Below, one piece after another: positions 19,059-27,740 of a DNA stretch of 64,000 nucleotides. Each line of letters starts with the position of its first letter. Within the stretch, counting starts at the first letter, position 1. The notes under the pieces are model-generated. The model had not been told where the DNA came from, made no database searches, and saw only the letters and a program-made list of their open reading frames with translations. Both the position numbers and the translations under genes were made by a program. Origin of the DNA: an uncultured Comamonadaceae bacterium (GTDB lineage: Bacteria > Pseudomonadota > Gammaproteobacteria > Burkholderiales > Burkholderiaceae); contig CAMLSD010000010.1 of NCBI GenBank assembly GCA_946482595.1, positions 1 to 64,000 on the forward strand, written 5' to 3'.

Positions 19059-19932
19059 GCCCGTCAGCGTAGGCTGCGGTCGCCGCGGTGTCTTGAACGA
19101 ATCGGACATGTGCCGGCCGGAAGGCCCAGTAGCCGGCCTGCTTGTCGACCAGGCAACGACGAAGCTGCGCAGGACCGTGGGCCGTGGCCTCGCGGAACTC
19201 CCGCGCCATGTGTGCCTGATCCGAGAAGCCGCCGCCATGGGCCAGTTCGGCGATGGGCCGGTCCGAGGCGGCTTGTGCCGTCCCGGCCAGTGCCTGCATG
19301 GCGGTTTCGACACGCTTGATGCGCTGCCATGTCTTGGGCGGCAGGCCAAGGACCTCATTGAAGCGACGCTGGAACTGGCGGCAACTCAGCGCGGACTTCG
19401 CTGCGACGGCTTGCACCGCATGGCCCTCCAGCAGTGCCGCCGTCCAGCCGGTGGCTGCGGCTGGCGCACGTGCCGCAGGCAGCTCGGTCGCCGCGAGTGC
19501 GCCAGCGGCATCGGCCGAGCGAAGCTGGCGCGCCAGGCGCGTGAGCAGCGTTTCGCAGGCTGCCACGCCTGTCAGGTCGTGCAGGCCGTCCCGCAGCGAG
19601 GGTGCCGACAGGCCGCACCACGCCGGCAGGGCCCAGGGCTGCAGCACGATGCAGGCCGAGTGCAGTCGCCCCTGCGTGCGGGTGGCCAGGGCGGCCGTGA
19701 ACGGACCGGTGGCAAAGGCGCCGGGCAAGGGCTCGGCGGCAGGGGTGTCGAGGTGGACCTGGCCCTCGAGGATCAGGTTGATGCTGGCATAGACATTGGC
19801 CGGCACCCAGGCGTCGAGCGCAGGCGCGCCATCGGGCCGGCGACGGACCACCACACACACGACGCCGCACCGCTGCGCGCCCGGCCAGGTGATGACCTCG
19901 ACCGATTCGTCGCAGGGAGCCTGGCCGGCCAT
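19048..19932 (-). CDS. AraC-family transcriptional regulator
   Basis: A 294-residue regulator. A DUF6597-like N-terminal sensing region ([19 protein letters not shown]) precedes an AraC helix-turn-helix pair: [20 protein letters not shown] and [20 protein letters not shown]. The start at 19932 overlaps the stop of the GST gene by one base (TGATG), and its 3' end overlaps the NuoB-like gene by 11 bp, so all three are probably co-transcribed. Targets unknown. Confidence 0.85.
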   Translation of the reverse strand: MAGQAPCDESVEVITWPGAQRCGVVCVVVRRRPDGAPALDAWVPANVYASINLILEGQVHLDTPAAEPLPGAFATGPFTAALATRTQGRLHSACIVLQPWALPAWCGLSAPSLRDGLHDLTGVAACETLLTRLARQLRSADAAGALAATELPAARAPAAATGWTAALLEGHAVQAVAAKSALSCRQFQRRFNEVLGLPPKTWQRIKRVETAMQALAGTAQAASDRPIAELAHGGGFSDQAHMAREFREATAHGPAQLRRCLVDKQAGYWAFRPAHVRFVQDTAATAAYADGHVR

Positions 19933-20597
19933 CAGCCCAGCACCAGCGGGCCTCCCTTGGCCAGGGCCCGCTGATAGGCGGGCCGGGCGTGGATGCGCGC
20001 AAGGAAGTCGGTGAGCTTCGGGTAGCTGGCGTCCAGCCCGCCGCGTGCGGCCGAGGCTTCGAGCGGGAAGCTCATCTGGATGTCGGCCACGCTGAACTCG
20101 GGGCCGGCAAACCAGGGTCGTGTGGCCAGTTCAGCTTCCATGTACTGCAGGTGGCGCTTGATGTTGGGCGTGACGATCATCGCCTTGGCCTTGCCGGCGA
20201 TGGCCGCGGCAATCGGGCGCACCAGCAGCGGCGCCTTGCGCTCGATGGTGTCGAACACCAGCTTCATCAGCAGCGGCGGCATCGCGCTGCCTTCGGCAAA
20301 GTGCATCCAGTAGGTGTAACGCAGCCACTCGGGGCTGCCGCTGGCCGGCTTGAGGCGGCCCTGGCCGTGGCGTTCGACCAGGTACTCCAGGATCGCCCCC
20401 GACTCGGCCAGCACCAGCTCACCCTCGACAATCACCGGCGACTTGCCCAGCGGATGCACCTTCTGCAGCGACGGGGGCGCGAGCATGGTCTGCGGGTCGC
20501 GCTGGTGGTGTTCGATCCGGTAGGGCAGGCCCAGCTCTTCCAGGAGCCACAGCACACGCTGCGAACGGGAGTTGTTCAGGTGGTGCAGAACGATCAT
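19932..20597 (-). CDS. Glutathione S-transferase
   Basis: A 221-residue GST with an N-terminal thioredoxin-like domain (MIVLHHLNNSRSQRVLWLLE, glutathione-contacting Ser region) and the ESGAILEYLVE motif that binds the gamma-glutamyl part, followed by an all-helical C-terminal domain with FSVADIQMSFPLE (the N-capping box Ser-x-x-Asp). It conjugates or reduces electrophiles with glutathione in the cytoplasm; substrate not predictable. The ATG at 20597 fits the family N-terminus better than one 36 bases upstream. It is first in a probable operon with an AraC regulator and the NuoB paralogue. Confidence 0.9.
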   Translation of the reverse strand: MIVLHHLNNSRSQRVLWLLEELGLPYRIEHHQRDPQTMLAPPSLQKVHPLGKSPVIVEGELVLAESGAILEYLVERHGQGRLKPASGSPEWLRYTYWMHFAEGSAMPPLLMKLVFDTIERKAPLLVRPIAAAIAGKAKAMIVTPNIKRHLQYMEAELATRPWFAGPEFSVADIQMSFPLEASAARGGLDASYPKLTDFLARIHARPAYQRALAKGGPLVLG

Positions 20598-20642
20598 CGA
20601 CGGGCCCGGCGCAGGTTGAAAAGCGCCAAGCATGCCATGAGA

Positions 20643-21206
20643 TCAACTGCCGGGGGTGTCCGAGGGGGATGGGTCGGCGCTGGCCGGGTCGGCCGCGTCC
20701 GTGGGGTCGGCCGCCTCGGTGGCCGCGGTCTCGGCGGCCGGTGCCGGCACGGGCGGCTTGAGCATGTCGATGTGCAGGATGCCGTCTTCGTCGTAGGGGT
20801 CACCGGCCGGTGAAAAGCCGAAACCGGCATAAAAGCCCTGCAGATGGGCCTGTGCCGAAATGCGGATGCCCGAGCGGGGGTACAGCACCTCGGCGCGTTC
20901 GACGGCCTCCTTGACGATGCGCCGGCCCAGGCCGGTGCCGCGATGGGCCGCGCTGGTCATGATGCGCCCGATCGACACCTCGGTGAACTTGGTGCCCGGG
21001 TCCAGCACCCGCAGGCTGGCGGCGAGGCTGCGCTTGCCGTCCACCGTGTCCCACACCACCAGGTGCCAGGCCACCTTGTCCAGGCCGTCCGCCTCCTGGT
21101 AGGCACAGCGCTGCTCGACCACGAACACCGCTTCCCGTGCGGCGATCAGGTCGTAGAGGTCTTCGGCCTTCAGGCCGGGAAATCGAACCCATTGAGAAGT
21201 AAGCAT
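20643..21206 (-). CDS. elaA: ElaA-type GNAT acetyltransferase with Pro/Ala/Asp tail
   Basis: A 187-residue N-acetyltransferase of the ElaA branch. QWVRFPGLKAEDLYDLIAAR and AVFVVEQRCAYQEADGLD are the family N-terminus, and the acetyl-CoA-binding loop is TSAAHRGTGLGRRIVKEAVE. After the usual end near DGILHIDML, a low-complexity tail of about 35 residues follows (Pro, Ala, Glu, Thr, Asp, Ser). Such a tail is not part of the enzyme fold and is probably disordered. The substrate is unknown for the family. The ATG at 21206 gives the standard ElaA start. Confidence 0.85.
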   Translation of the reverse strand: MLTSQWVRFPGLKAEDLYDLIAAREAVFVVEQRCAYQEADGLDKVAWHLVVWDTVDGKRSLAASLRVLDPGTKFTEVSIGRIMTSAAHRGTGLGRRIVKEAVERAEVLYPRSGIRISAQAHLQGFYAGFGFSPAGDPYDEDGILHIDMLKPPVPAPAAETAATEAADPTDAADPASADPSPSDTPGS

Positions 21207-21332
21207 GGGCGTATTGTGAGGGTTGTGCCGGTGCGGCGTGGTGCATCCTGCTCCGGTAGAGTGTCGCCTTTGCCCAACGCCGCGGCGCGGCATGGCGCAC
21301 CGGCGTCTGGGGCATTCCCGGAAGTTCCCCCC

Positions 21333-21647
21333 ATGTCAGACGACTACCAGATCGAGATCCCGGCGTCCTTCCAGGCGCTGTACGTGGACACCCGCGGGCG
21401 CCTGAGCGTGCCGCTGGCCGACTACCGGGCGCGCTACGAACTGTGTGAAGACCTGGCCCAGCACCTGGTCGATGTGGCGCGTGACATCCACTGGCGCATG
21501 GACCTGCCCGAAACCGAGGTGCTGACCCGCTGCCAGCAGGGGCTGCTGGCCGACTCCGGCCAGGTCAACGAGGCCGAGGCCCGCTGGGTGGTGCGTCGCC
21601 TGGCCGAACTGCTGGGCTGGGATGCGGCCTGGGGGCGGCCGGACTGA
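21333..21647 (+). CDS. Small conserved Burkholderiales-type protein of unknown function
   Basis: A 104-residue soluble protein starting MSDDYQIEIPASFQALYVDT. I recall similar short proteins in betaproteobacteria sometimes labelled 'ATPase with chaperone activity', but no nucleotide-binding motif is visible here, so that label has no support. It is acidic and mostly helical by composition. Its last 83 bases overlap, antisense, the end of the DUF3079 gene. Confidence 0.7.
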   Translation: MSDDYQIEIPASFQALYVDTRGRLSVPLADYRARYELCEDLAQHLVDVARDIHWRMDLPETEVLTRCQQGLLADSGQVNEAEARWVVRRLAELLGWDAAWGRPD

Positions 21648-21831
21648 GCCCGTTGGCCGCAGGCGGCGCGCCATCGCGCCAGTCGGCCCAGTCCTCGCCG
21701 AACAGTTCGACCGGATGGGGGGTGCGTTCCGAGCCATTGCCGCAGGCCAGCGAACCGGCCGGGCAATACAGGTCGCAGCCCCAGCAGTTGCGTTCGGGGT
21801 GTGCGGGACGGATCGGGAACTTCCTGGCCAT
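21565..21831 (-). CDS. DUF3079 protein (small cysteine-rich)
   Basis: An 88-residue protein beginning MARKFPIRPAHPERNCWGCD. The four cysteines in CWGCDLYCPAGSLACG are the mark of DUF3079 and suggest a small metal site, although none has been shown to my knowledge. Family proteins are about 65-70 residues; here the conserved part ends near EDWADW and a Pro/Ala-rich tail of about 30 residues follows. That tail is read antisense to the last 83 bases of the gene on the plus strand. Confidence 0.78.
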   Translation of the reverse strand: MARKFPIRPAHPERNCWGCDLYCPAGSLACGNGSERTPHPVELFGEDWADWRDGAPPAANGLSPAAPRPHPSPAVRPGDAPPSGPRPR

Positions 21832-21964
21832 GGTGTAGCGGGTGCGGCATAGTGTGCTGCCGGGAGTACGCATGCGTCTTGGCCGGGATCAAACCATCGG
21901 CACGGCGATGCGGCGTGTCGTCTGAATGGGCATGGCGGAGCTGGTGAGACCCGGAATGGACGGA

Positions 21965-22864
21965 ATGAAGATCGCGATCTTTGGTGCAGGTGCGGTGGGC
22001 TGCTACTACGGTGGCATGCTGGCGCGGGCCGGGCAGGAGGTGGTGCTGGTCGGGCGCGCGCAGCATGTCGATGCGGTGCAGCGCGACGGGCTGCTGCTCG
22101 AGACCCAGGCCTTCACCGAGCGGGTGCGGCTGTCGGCCAGCACCGAGGCGGCGGCGGTGGCCGGTGCCGGTCTGGTGCTGGTGTGCGTGAAGTCGACCGC
22201 CACCGACGACGCTGCCAACCAGTTGCGGGCCCACCTCGCGCCGTCGACCCGTGTGCTGAGTCTGCAGAACGGGGTCGACAATGCGCCGCGGCTGTCGGCG
22301 GCGCTGGGCCGCGAGGTCTTGCCTGCGGTGGTGTACGTGGCTGCGGCCATGTCCGGAGCGGGCCATGTGAAGCACAACGGCCGTGGCGAGCTGGTCATCG
22401 GTGAGGCCGAAGACGCTCAGGCGCTTGTGCAGCTGTTCGGCCAGGCCGGCGTGAGCGTGCAGGTATCTGCCAACGCCGTCGGGGCCCTGTGGTTCAAGCT
22501 GATCCTGAACTGCGCATGGAATGCGCTGTCGGCGATCACCCAGCGGCCCTATGGCGAACTGGCTCCGGCCAGTGGCGTGCAGGCCGTGATGCGCGATGTG
22601 GTCGATGAATGCCTGGCGGTGGCCCGGGCCAGCGCGGTGGACGTTCCCGGCGATGTGTGGGCGGCGGTGCAGGGAATCGCCCGCACCATGCCGATGCAGC
22701 GCTCATCGACGGCGCAGGATCTGGCGGCCGGCAAGCCCAGCGAGATCGATCACCTCAATGGATACATCGTGCACCAGGGCCAGTTGCTGGGCGTGCCCAC
22801 GCCGGTCAACCGCACGCTGCACAGCCTGGTGCGCCTGCTGGAGTCGGCGCCCCGGCCCGCGTGA
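21965..22864 (+). CDS. panE: 2-dehydropantoate 2-reductase (ketopantoate reductase family)
   Basis: A 299-residue NADPH-dependent reductase. The Rossmann motif MKIAIFGAGAVGCYYGGML is at the very N-terminus, supporting the ATG at 21965 (a start 9 bases earlier is possible). Further family marks are VCVKSTATDDA, SLQNGVDN and the catalytic-lysine helix region ALWFKLILNCAWNALSAIT, plus the C-terminal KPSEIDHLNGYIV. PanE converts 2-dehydropantoate to pantoate for coenzyme A synthesis. Paralogues of this family act on other 2-oxo acids, and the following hydratase gene (29 bp downstream) makes a catabolic role possible. Confidence 0.87.
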   Translation: MKIAIFGAGAVGCYYGGMLARAGQEVVLVGRAQHVDAVQRDGLLLETQAFTERVRLSASTEAAAVAGAGLVLVCVKSTATDDAANQLRAHLAPSTRVLSLQNGVDNAPRLSAALGREVLPAVVYVAAAMSGAGHVKHNGRGELVIGEAEDAQALVQLFGQAGVSVQVSANAVGALWFKLILNCAWNALSAITQRPYGELAPASGVQAVMRDVVDECLAVARASAVDVPGDVWAAVQGIARTMPMQRSSTAQDLAAGKPSEIDHLNGYIVHQGQLLGVPTPVNRTLHSLVRLLESAPRPA

Positions 22865-22893
22865 ACCTTCCCTTCGACAGGAGCCCCGTTGCC

Positions 22894-23694
22894 ATGCACC
22901 CCGCCGACATCCTGACCCATCACGACCAGGCCACGCTGTGGCCCCAGCCCGCCTCGCGCCAGCCGGACTTCGATCTTGCCGCCGCCTACCGCGTGGCGCT
23001 GGCGGTGCGACAACAGCGCATCGATCGCGGTGAAACGCCGGTGGGCTTCAAGGTCGGTTTCACCAACCGGGGCATCTGGGCGCGCTATGACGTTTTCGCT
23101 CCGATCTGGGGCACGGTGTGGAACACCGGCATGCAGCTGGTCGATGACCACGGCGAACTGTCGTTGCAGGGCTGCTGCCAGCCCCGCCTCGAACCCGAGG
23201 CCGTGTTCGGCCTGCGTGCCACACCGCCTCAGGGCGCCACGCTGGCCGAGCTGTTCGACTGCCTGGACTGGGTGGCCCCGGGTTTCGAGATCGTGCAGTC
23301 GCACCTGGCCGACTGGAAGTTCAAGGCGCCCGACACGGTGGCCGATGGTGGCCTGCATGCGCGGCTGGTCGTGGGCACACGCGTCGCGGTGGCGCAGGTG
23401 GCCACCACGCCCGAAGCCTTTGACGCCCTCCTGGCCCAGGCCGGTGTCGTGCTGACCTGCGACACGCGCGAAGTCGAGCGTGGGCACGGGGCGAACGTGC
23501 TGGGCTCGCCCCAGCAGGCGCTGCATCACTTCCTGCTCGAGCTCCAGCGCTGCCCCGGTGCACCCGAACTGCTGCCGGGCGATGTGGTCACCACCGGCAC
23601 CTGGACCGACGCCTGGCCCATCGCGGCCGGCCAGACCTGGGCGGCGGCGTTCGATGCGCCGCTTGCGCCGCTGTCGGTGCGCTTCACTGCGTGA
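22894..23694 (+). CDS. 2-keto-4-pentenoate hydratase/decarboxylase family protein
   Basis: A 266-residue member of the fumarylacetoacetase-related hydratase family (MhpD, HpaH, DmpH). The metal-binding acidic pair is visible in LEPEAVFGLR, with VAPGFEIVQSH as the second acidic block and GDVVTTGTWTDAWPI at the C-terminal end, the usual last strand. Such enzymes hydrate 2-hydroxydienoates or decarboxylate oxalocrotonate in aromatic degradation. An AGGAGCC ribosome site precedes the ATG. It probably forms an operon with the PanE-like gene. The 3' end overlaps the convergent LysR gene by 11 bp. Exact substrate unknown. Confidence 0.8.
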   Translation: MHPADILTHHDQATLWPQPASRQPDFDLAAAYRVALAVRQQRIDRGETPVGFKVGFTNRGIWARYDVFAPIWGTVWNTGMQLVDDHGELSLQGCCQPRLEPEAVFGLRATPPQGATLAELFDCLDWVAPGFEIVQSHLADWKFKAPDTVADGGLHARLVVGTRVAVAQVATTPEAFDALLAQAGVVLTCDTREVERGHGANVLGSPQQALHHFLLELQRCPGAPELLPGDVVTTGTWTDAWPIAAGQTWAAAFDAPLAPLSVRFTA

Positions 23695-24586
23695 GGTCCT
23701 CGCGGGCCTGGGCGAGGATCCACTGCGTGAAGGCCTCCACGGCCGGGTCATCGTCGCGTGCACGGTGCGAGCACACGTAGTAGCCGCGACCGGTGGACAC
23801 GCACAGCGCAAAGGGTTGCACCAGCTCACCACGCGCCAGCTCGGCTTCGACCAGACAGGGCTGCAGGATGGCCGCGCCCATGCCGTCGCATGCAGCCACG
23901 ATCATATTGTTGCTGAGGTCGAACCCGCTGCCCAGCCGCAGCCGCGGCGCGTCGACCCGTGCGGCCGCAAGCCACAGCCGCCAGTTGTCGGGAAAGTTGG
24001 TGTGGTGCAGCAGCACCTGCTTCACCAGGTCGCCGGGCGTGGTCAGCCGTGAGGCGATCTCGGGGGTGCAGACCGGTGTGATCTCGCGGCCGAGCAGGTA
24101 GCGGGCCGACACGTTGCGCGGCCAACGCCTGTCGGGGCGCTTCAGCTCGATCCAGACGTCCACATCGTCGCGCTGGAAGTCTTCGTTGTGCCGGTACTGC
24201 CGCAGCTCGACGTCGATGCCCGGGTGCGCGGCATGGAAACGCTTGAGTCGCGGCATCAACCAGCGTGTGCCCAGCGTGGGCACCACACTCACCCGCAGCG
24301 CATGGCGCTGCAGCGGTGCACGCTGCAGCTCGATGAAGGCCTGTTCGAGCTGCAGCACGCCGGGTTCGATGCGCGCCCGCAGCGCCTGAGCCTGCGCATT
24401 GGGCACCACGCCCTGTGCGCCGCGCTCGAACAGTGAACAACCCAGGCGCTTCTCGAGCCGCAGCACGGCCCGGCTCACCGCGGCCTGGGTGACGCACAGC
24501 TCCTCGGCCGCCTGGCGCATCGTGCCCCGCCTGCACACGGCCAGGAAGGCATGCAACTCCACGAGCGAGGCGGATCGGTATTTCAT
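23684..24586 (-). CDS. LysR-family transcriptional regulator
   Basis: A 300-residue LysR regulator of the GcvA-like kind. HTH: LHAFLAVCRRGTMRQAAEEL and VTQAAVSRAVLRLEKRLG. The effector domain starts near HALRVSVVPTLGTRW, a phrase typical of the GcvA/amino-acid regulator subgroup. It diverges from the N-formylglutamate amidohydrolase gene and is therefore the likely regulator of that amino-acid catabolic operon. The 3' end overlaps the hydratase gene by 11 bp. Confidence 0.92.
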   Translation of the reverse strand: MKYRSASLVELHAFLAVCRRGTMRQAAEELCVTQAAVSRAVLRLEKRLGCSLFERGAQGVVPNAQAQALRARIEPGVLQLEQAFIELQRAPLQRHALRVSVVPTLGTRWLMPRLKRFHAAHPGIDVELRQYRHNEDFQRDDVDVWIELKRPDRRWPRNVSARYLLGREITPVCTPEIASRLTTPGDLVKQVLLHHTNFPDNWRLWLAAARVDAPRLRLGSGFDLSNNMIVAACDGMGAAILQPCLVEAELARGELVQPFALCVSTGRGYYVCSHRARDDDPAVEAFTQWILAQAREDLTQ

Positions 24587-24679
24587 GGTGATGACATTAT
24601 GGCAACACCATGAACGGATTTGTCGATTCCGCCAGCGGCATCGGGCTCGTACGCTGAAGGCCTTGTTCATCGCATCGAC

Positions 24680-25582
24680 GTGCTCACCGTGGAATCGAAT
24701 CCTTTTGTCAGCCTGGTCCCGCCCCGCACCGCGCCCATCGCGCTGGTGTGCGATTCACCGCACAGCGGGATCTGGTACCCCGACGACTTCGGACACAGCG
24801 TGGCCTTGTCCGACCTGCGCAAATGCGAAGACACCTTGGTGGAGGCCTTGTGGTCGCAGGTGCCCGACGTCGGCGGCACCTTGATCCACGCGCGCTTCCC
24901 GCGCAGCTACATCGACGTCAACCGGGCCGACACCGATGTGGAAGTCGACATGCTGAGCGAGCCCTGGCCCGCCGAAGCACGCCCCTCCGAGCGTTGCCTG
25001 ACGCTGGGCAACGGGCTGGTGTTCAGCAAGACGACCACGCTGGCGCGCATCTACGATCGCAAGCTCAGCGTGCGGGAGGTGCAGCAACGCATCGATGCCT
25101 GCTGGGTGCCCTACCGCGCCGCGCTGCGCAACACCCTGCGAGCCACACGCACCGTCTTCGGACGGGCGTGGCACCTGAACCTGCACTCGATGCCCAGCAA
25201 TGCCTACGAGCGCCTGGGGCGCACGTCCGCGGTGCCGCTGGCCGATGTCGTGCTCGGTGACCTGCACGGCCGCTCGTGCTCATCGGGCTTTGCGCAGTGC
25301 GTCAGCGAGGCCTTCCGTGCCCTGGGCTACCGGGTCGCACTGAACGATCCGTATGCCGGCCAGGACATCGTGCGCGAGCACGGGCAACCTGCCACAGGCG
25401 TCGAAAGCCTGCAGATCGAGATCAATCGCAAGCTGTACCTGAACGAAGAGACCCGCCTGCCCAATGCGGGCTACATGCGCACGCACGAGGACATTGGCCG
25501 TGTGCTTCGGGAGGTCGCCGACTACATCCAGGCCGAAATGGGCCGCCTGCCAACCGCTCAACCCACGGAGACCACACCATGA
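24680..25582 (+). CDS. N-formylglutamate amidohydrolase family enzyme
   Basis: About 300 residues of the FGase family, which releases formate from N-formyl-L-glutamate, the last step of one histidine degradation route, or acts on related N-acyl amino acids. Motifs seen: CDSPHSGIWYP, HARFPRSYIDVNRAD, WHLNLHSMPSNAY and the C-terminal SLQIEINRKLYLNEETR, all typical of the family. The start is uncertain: GTG at 24680 leaves 93 bp for a divergent promoter and is preferred here, a TTG at 24620 would leave only 33 bp, and a GTG at 24689 is also possible. The stop overlaps the ATG of the downstream binding protein (ATGA). A LysR gene diverges upstream. Confidence 0.82.
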   Translation: MLTVESNPFVSLVPPRTAPIALVCDSPHSGIWYPDDFGHSVALSDLRKCEDTLVEALWSQVPDVGGTLIHARFPRSYIDVNRADTDVEVDMLSEPWPAEARPSERCLTLGNGLVFSKTTTLARIYDRKLSVREVQQRIDACWVPYRAALRNTLRATRTVFGRAWHLNLHSMPSNAYERLGRTSAVPLADVVLGDLHGRSCSSGFAQCVSEAFRALGYRVALNDPYAGQDIVREHGQPATGVESLQIEINRKLYLNEETRLPNAGYMRTHEDIGRVLREVADYIQAEMGRLPTAQPTETTP

Positions 25583-26571
25583 GCACCCACTTCACACGAC
25601 GCCACGTCCTGGGGTCCACCGCCGGCCTGTTCGGCAGCGCGCTGCTGCCGGCCTGGGCACAGGCGCCACGCTATCCGCAGCGGCCCATCACGCTGGTGGT
25701 GCCGTTCGCGCCGGGTGGTTCGGTGGACATCTCCGGCCGCGCGATCGCCGATCGCCTGGGCAAGGTGCTCGGCCAGACCATCGTCATCGACAACCGGGGA
25801 GGAGCGGGCGGGGCCATCGGCAGCTCGCATGTCGCCAAGGCGGCGCCCGATGGCTACACGCTCATCGTCACGTCGCAGACGACCCATGCCGTCAACCCGG
25901 CGGTGTCAGCCAGTCTGCCGTACAACGCCGAGACCGACTTTGCGCCGGTCACGCTGATCGACCGCCTGGCGAACGTGCTGCTGATCAATGCCGCGCTGCC
26001 GGTCAGGACCTTCGAGGAGTTCGTCGCCTACACGCGGGCCAACCCGGACAAGTGGAACTACGCCAGCTCGGGCAACGGCTCGGTGGCGCACCTGAGCATG
26101 GAGCTGCTCAAGGCCAAGCTGGGGCTGGGACTCACGCACGTCCCCTACAAGGGGGCCGGCGTGGCGCTGAACGACCTGCTGGCCGGGCTCGTCCAGGTGA
26201 CCTGGAACAACCTGACGTCCAACCTTTCGAACATCGCCAACGGCAAGCTCAGGGCGCTGGCGGTGGCCGCCCCCCAGCGCGTGGCGCAACTGCCCTCGGT
26301 GCCGACCTTTGCCGAACTGAAGCTGCCTGAGCTGAACCACACATCGTGGACTGGCCTGGCGGCGCCCGCCGGCACCCCGGACGCTGTCATCACGCGGTTG
26401 TTCGACGGCATGCGCACGGTGCTGAGCGACCCCGGGGCCAAGCCGGCCTGGGAGGCACGCGGCGCGATCCTGCCCGAAGTCATGACCCCGGCCCAGTACA
26501 GGCAGGAGATCGCCGAGCGCATCCAGTTCTACCGAAACGTCATCAAGACGAACCGGATTGCGTTGACCTGA
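25579..26571 (+). CDS. Bug/TctC-family periplasmic substrate-binding protein
   Basis: A 330-residue tripartite-tricarboxylate-transporter type binding protein (Bug family). The signal peptide has a twin-arginine-like start (TRRHVLGSTAG) and is cleaved near PAWAQA. Family blocks: RPITLVVPFAPGGSVDISGR, VIDNRGGAGGAIGSSHVAKA, GLTHVPYKGAGVALNDLLAG. No TctA or TctB membrane genes are in the window, so it is an orphan as is common in Burkholderiales. Its ATG overlaps the amidohydrolase stop, so the ligand may be an N-formyl or other derivatised amino acid (inference). Confidence 0.92.
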   Translation: MSTHFTRRHVLGSTAGLFGSALLPAWAQAPRYPQRPITLVVPFAPGGSVDISGRAIADRLGKVLGQTIVIDNRGGAGGAIGSSHVAKAAPDGYTLIVTSQTTHAVNPAVSASLPYNAETDFAPVTLIDRLANVLLINAALPVRTFEEFVAYTRANPDKWNYASSGNGSVAHLSMELLKAKLGLGLTHVPYKGAGVALNDLLAGLVQVTWNNLTSNLSNIANGKLRALAVAAPQRVAQLPSVPTFAELKLPELNHTSWTGLAAPAGTPDAVITRLFDGMRTVLSDPGAKPAWEARGAILPEVMTPAQYRQEIAERIQFYRNVIKTNRIALT

Positions 26572-26579
26572 TGCTCAGG

Positions 26580-26604
26580 GCCGCCCGGCGCCGGGCCGGG
26601 CGGC
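26580..26604 (+). terminator. GC-rich stem-loop after the first Bug gene
   Basis: Perfect 10-bp arms (26580-26589 and 26595-26604) with a 5-base loop, 8 bases after the stop. No run of T follows, so it is either a weak terminator or an RNA-stabilising or processing hairpin within the transcript. Confidence 0.45.
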
Positions 26605-26699
26605 ATGAGGGCCTTGTCATGGGGGTCGCGCGGGTTGTGCGGGACGGGCTTCGGCACCGTCCTGCATCGCCGCGCCATGCGCACCAAGGGGCGGTGGAG

Positions 26700-27737
26700 A
26701 TGTCTTTCAATCGTCGCAATCTGATCTGTGCGGTCTCGGGCCTGCTGCTGGCGCCGTTGTCGGGGCGGGCCGCCACGCGCCAGCCGCCCTTGACGCTGCT
26801 GGATGCCTTCACGGCCGGCAGCAACTCCGACTACTTCTCCCGGGCCTTGGCCGTCGACCTGGCCCGGGCCATGGCGCGACCGGTGCTCGTCGAGAACCAT
26901 GCGGGCGGTGGAGGGGCGGTGGGCGCCGAGCTGCTGGCGCGGTCGCCGGCCGACGGCAACGTGGTCGGCATGGCCTCGGTCAGCACCCTGGTGTCCAACC
27001 CGGCCGTCAACCGCAAGCTGCGTTACGACCCGCTGAATGACTTCACGCTGCTGACCACACTCGTCACCGTGCCAAGCGCCACCGTGGTGCCAGCGGACTC
27101 GCCGCTGCGCAGCCTGGAGGACACGATCGAGGCGGCCCGGTTGCGGCCCCGGGCGCTGACCTTCGGCAGCCCGGGCGTCGGGTCCGCCGGGCATGTGCAG
27201 CTGGCGTACTTCTCGCACCTGGCGGGAGTGGCCTTCAACCATGTGCCCTATCGGGGCGGCGGCCCGATGCTGATCGACCTGCTCGCCGGGCGGATCGACG
27301 TGGCCAGCGGCAACATGCCCTTGCTGATGCCGCATGTCCGCCAGGGGCGGCTGCGTGTGCTGGCAGTGCGCAGCCTGGAGCGCCTGCCCTCGCTGGCGCA
27401 CGCGCCCACCTTCAAGGAGCTGGGCTTCGAGGCGGTGAGCCATCCGCTGTGGTTCGGCCTGGTGGGGCCGGCCGGCATGCCGCAGCCCGTGGCAGACGCC
27501 CTGAGCGACGCCACCCGGCAGGCGGTGCAGTCCGACGCCTTCCGGCACAAGGCGATCTCGGTCGCAGCCACGGTGGAAACCAGCACGCCGCTGGCCTTTC
27601 GCGAGCGGGTGGATCGCTGGCTCCGCACCTACCGGGAGATGGTGCGTGTGGCCCGTGTGCAGCCCGAGCAGTCCACGCGCACCCGAGCCGTCGGGCCGAT
27701 GAACGCCGGCCGGGGTGTGCCCCGGCAGGGAGCCTGA
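26700..27737 (+). CDS. Second Bug/TctC-family substrate-binding protein
   Basis: A 345-residue Bug-type binding protein with N-terminus MSFNRRNLICAVSGLLLAPL (signal peptide, twin arginine present, cleavage near SGRAA). Typical blocks are ARPVLVENHAGGGGAVGAEL, VAFNHVPYRGGGPMLIDLLA and the C-terminal helical region. The first strand reads LTLLDAFTAGSNSDYFSRAL instead of the usual VPF.PGG phrase, so the ligand pocket differs from the preceding protein. It lies 128 bp downstream of the first Bug gene and 3 bp upstream of the next binding-protein gene, with GGTGGAGA before its ATG. Orphan binding protein, ligand unknown. Confidence 0.88.
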   Translation: MSFNRRNLICAVSGLLLAPLSGRAATRQPPLTLLDAFTAGSNSDYFSRALAVDLARAMARPVLVENHAGGGGAVGAELLARSPADGNVVGMASVSTLVSNPAVNRKLRYDPLNDFTLLTTLVTVPSATVVPADSPLRSLEDTIEAARLRPRALTFGSPGVGSAGHVQLAYFSHLAGVAFNHVPYRGGGPMLIDLLAGRIDVASGNMPLLMPHVRQGRLRVLAVRSLERLPSLAHAPTFKELGFEAVSHPLWFGLVGPAGMPQPVADALSDATRQAVQSDAFRHKAISVAATVETSTPLAFRERVDRWLRTYREMVRVARVQPEQSTRTRAVGPMNAGRGVPRQGA

Positions 27738-27740
27738 ATC

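Noticed and set aside
19059..19109. Longer start for the NuoB-like gene
   Set aside because: It would overlap the AraC gene by over 60 bp, and the added residues are absent from NuoB.
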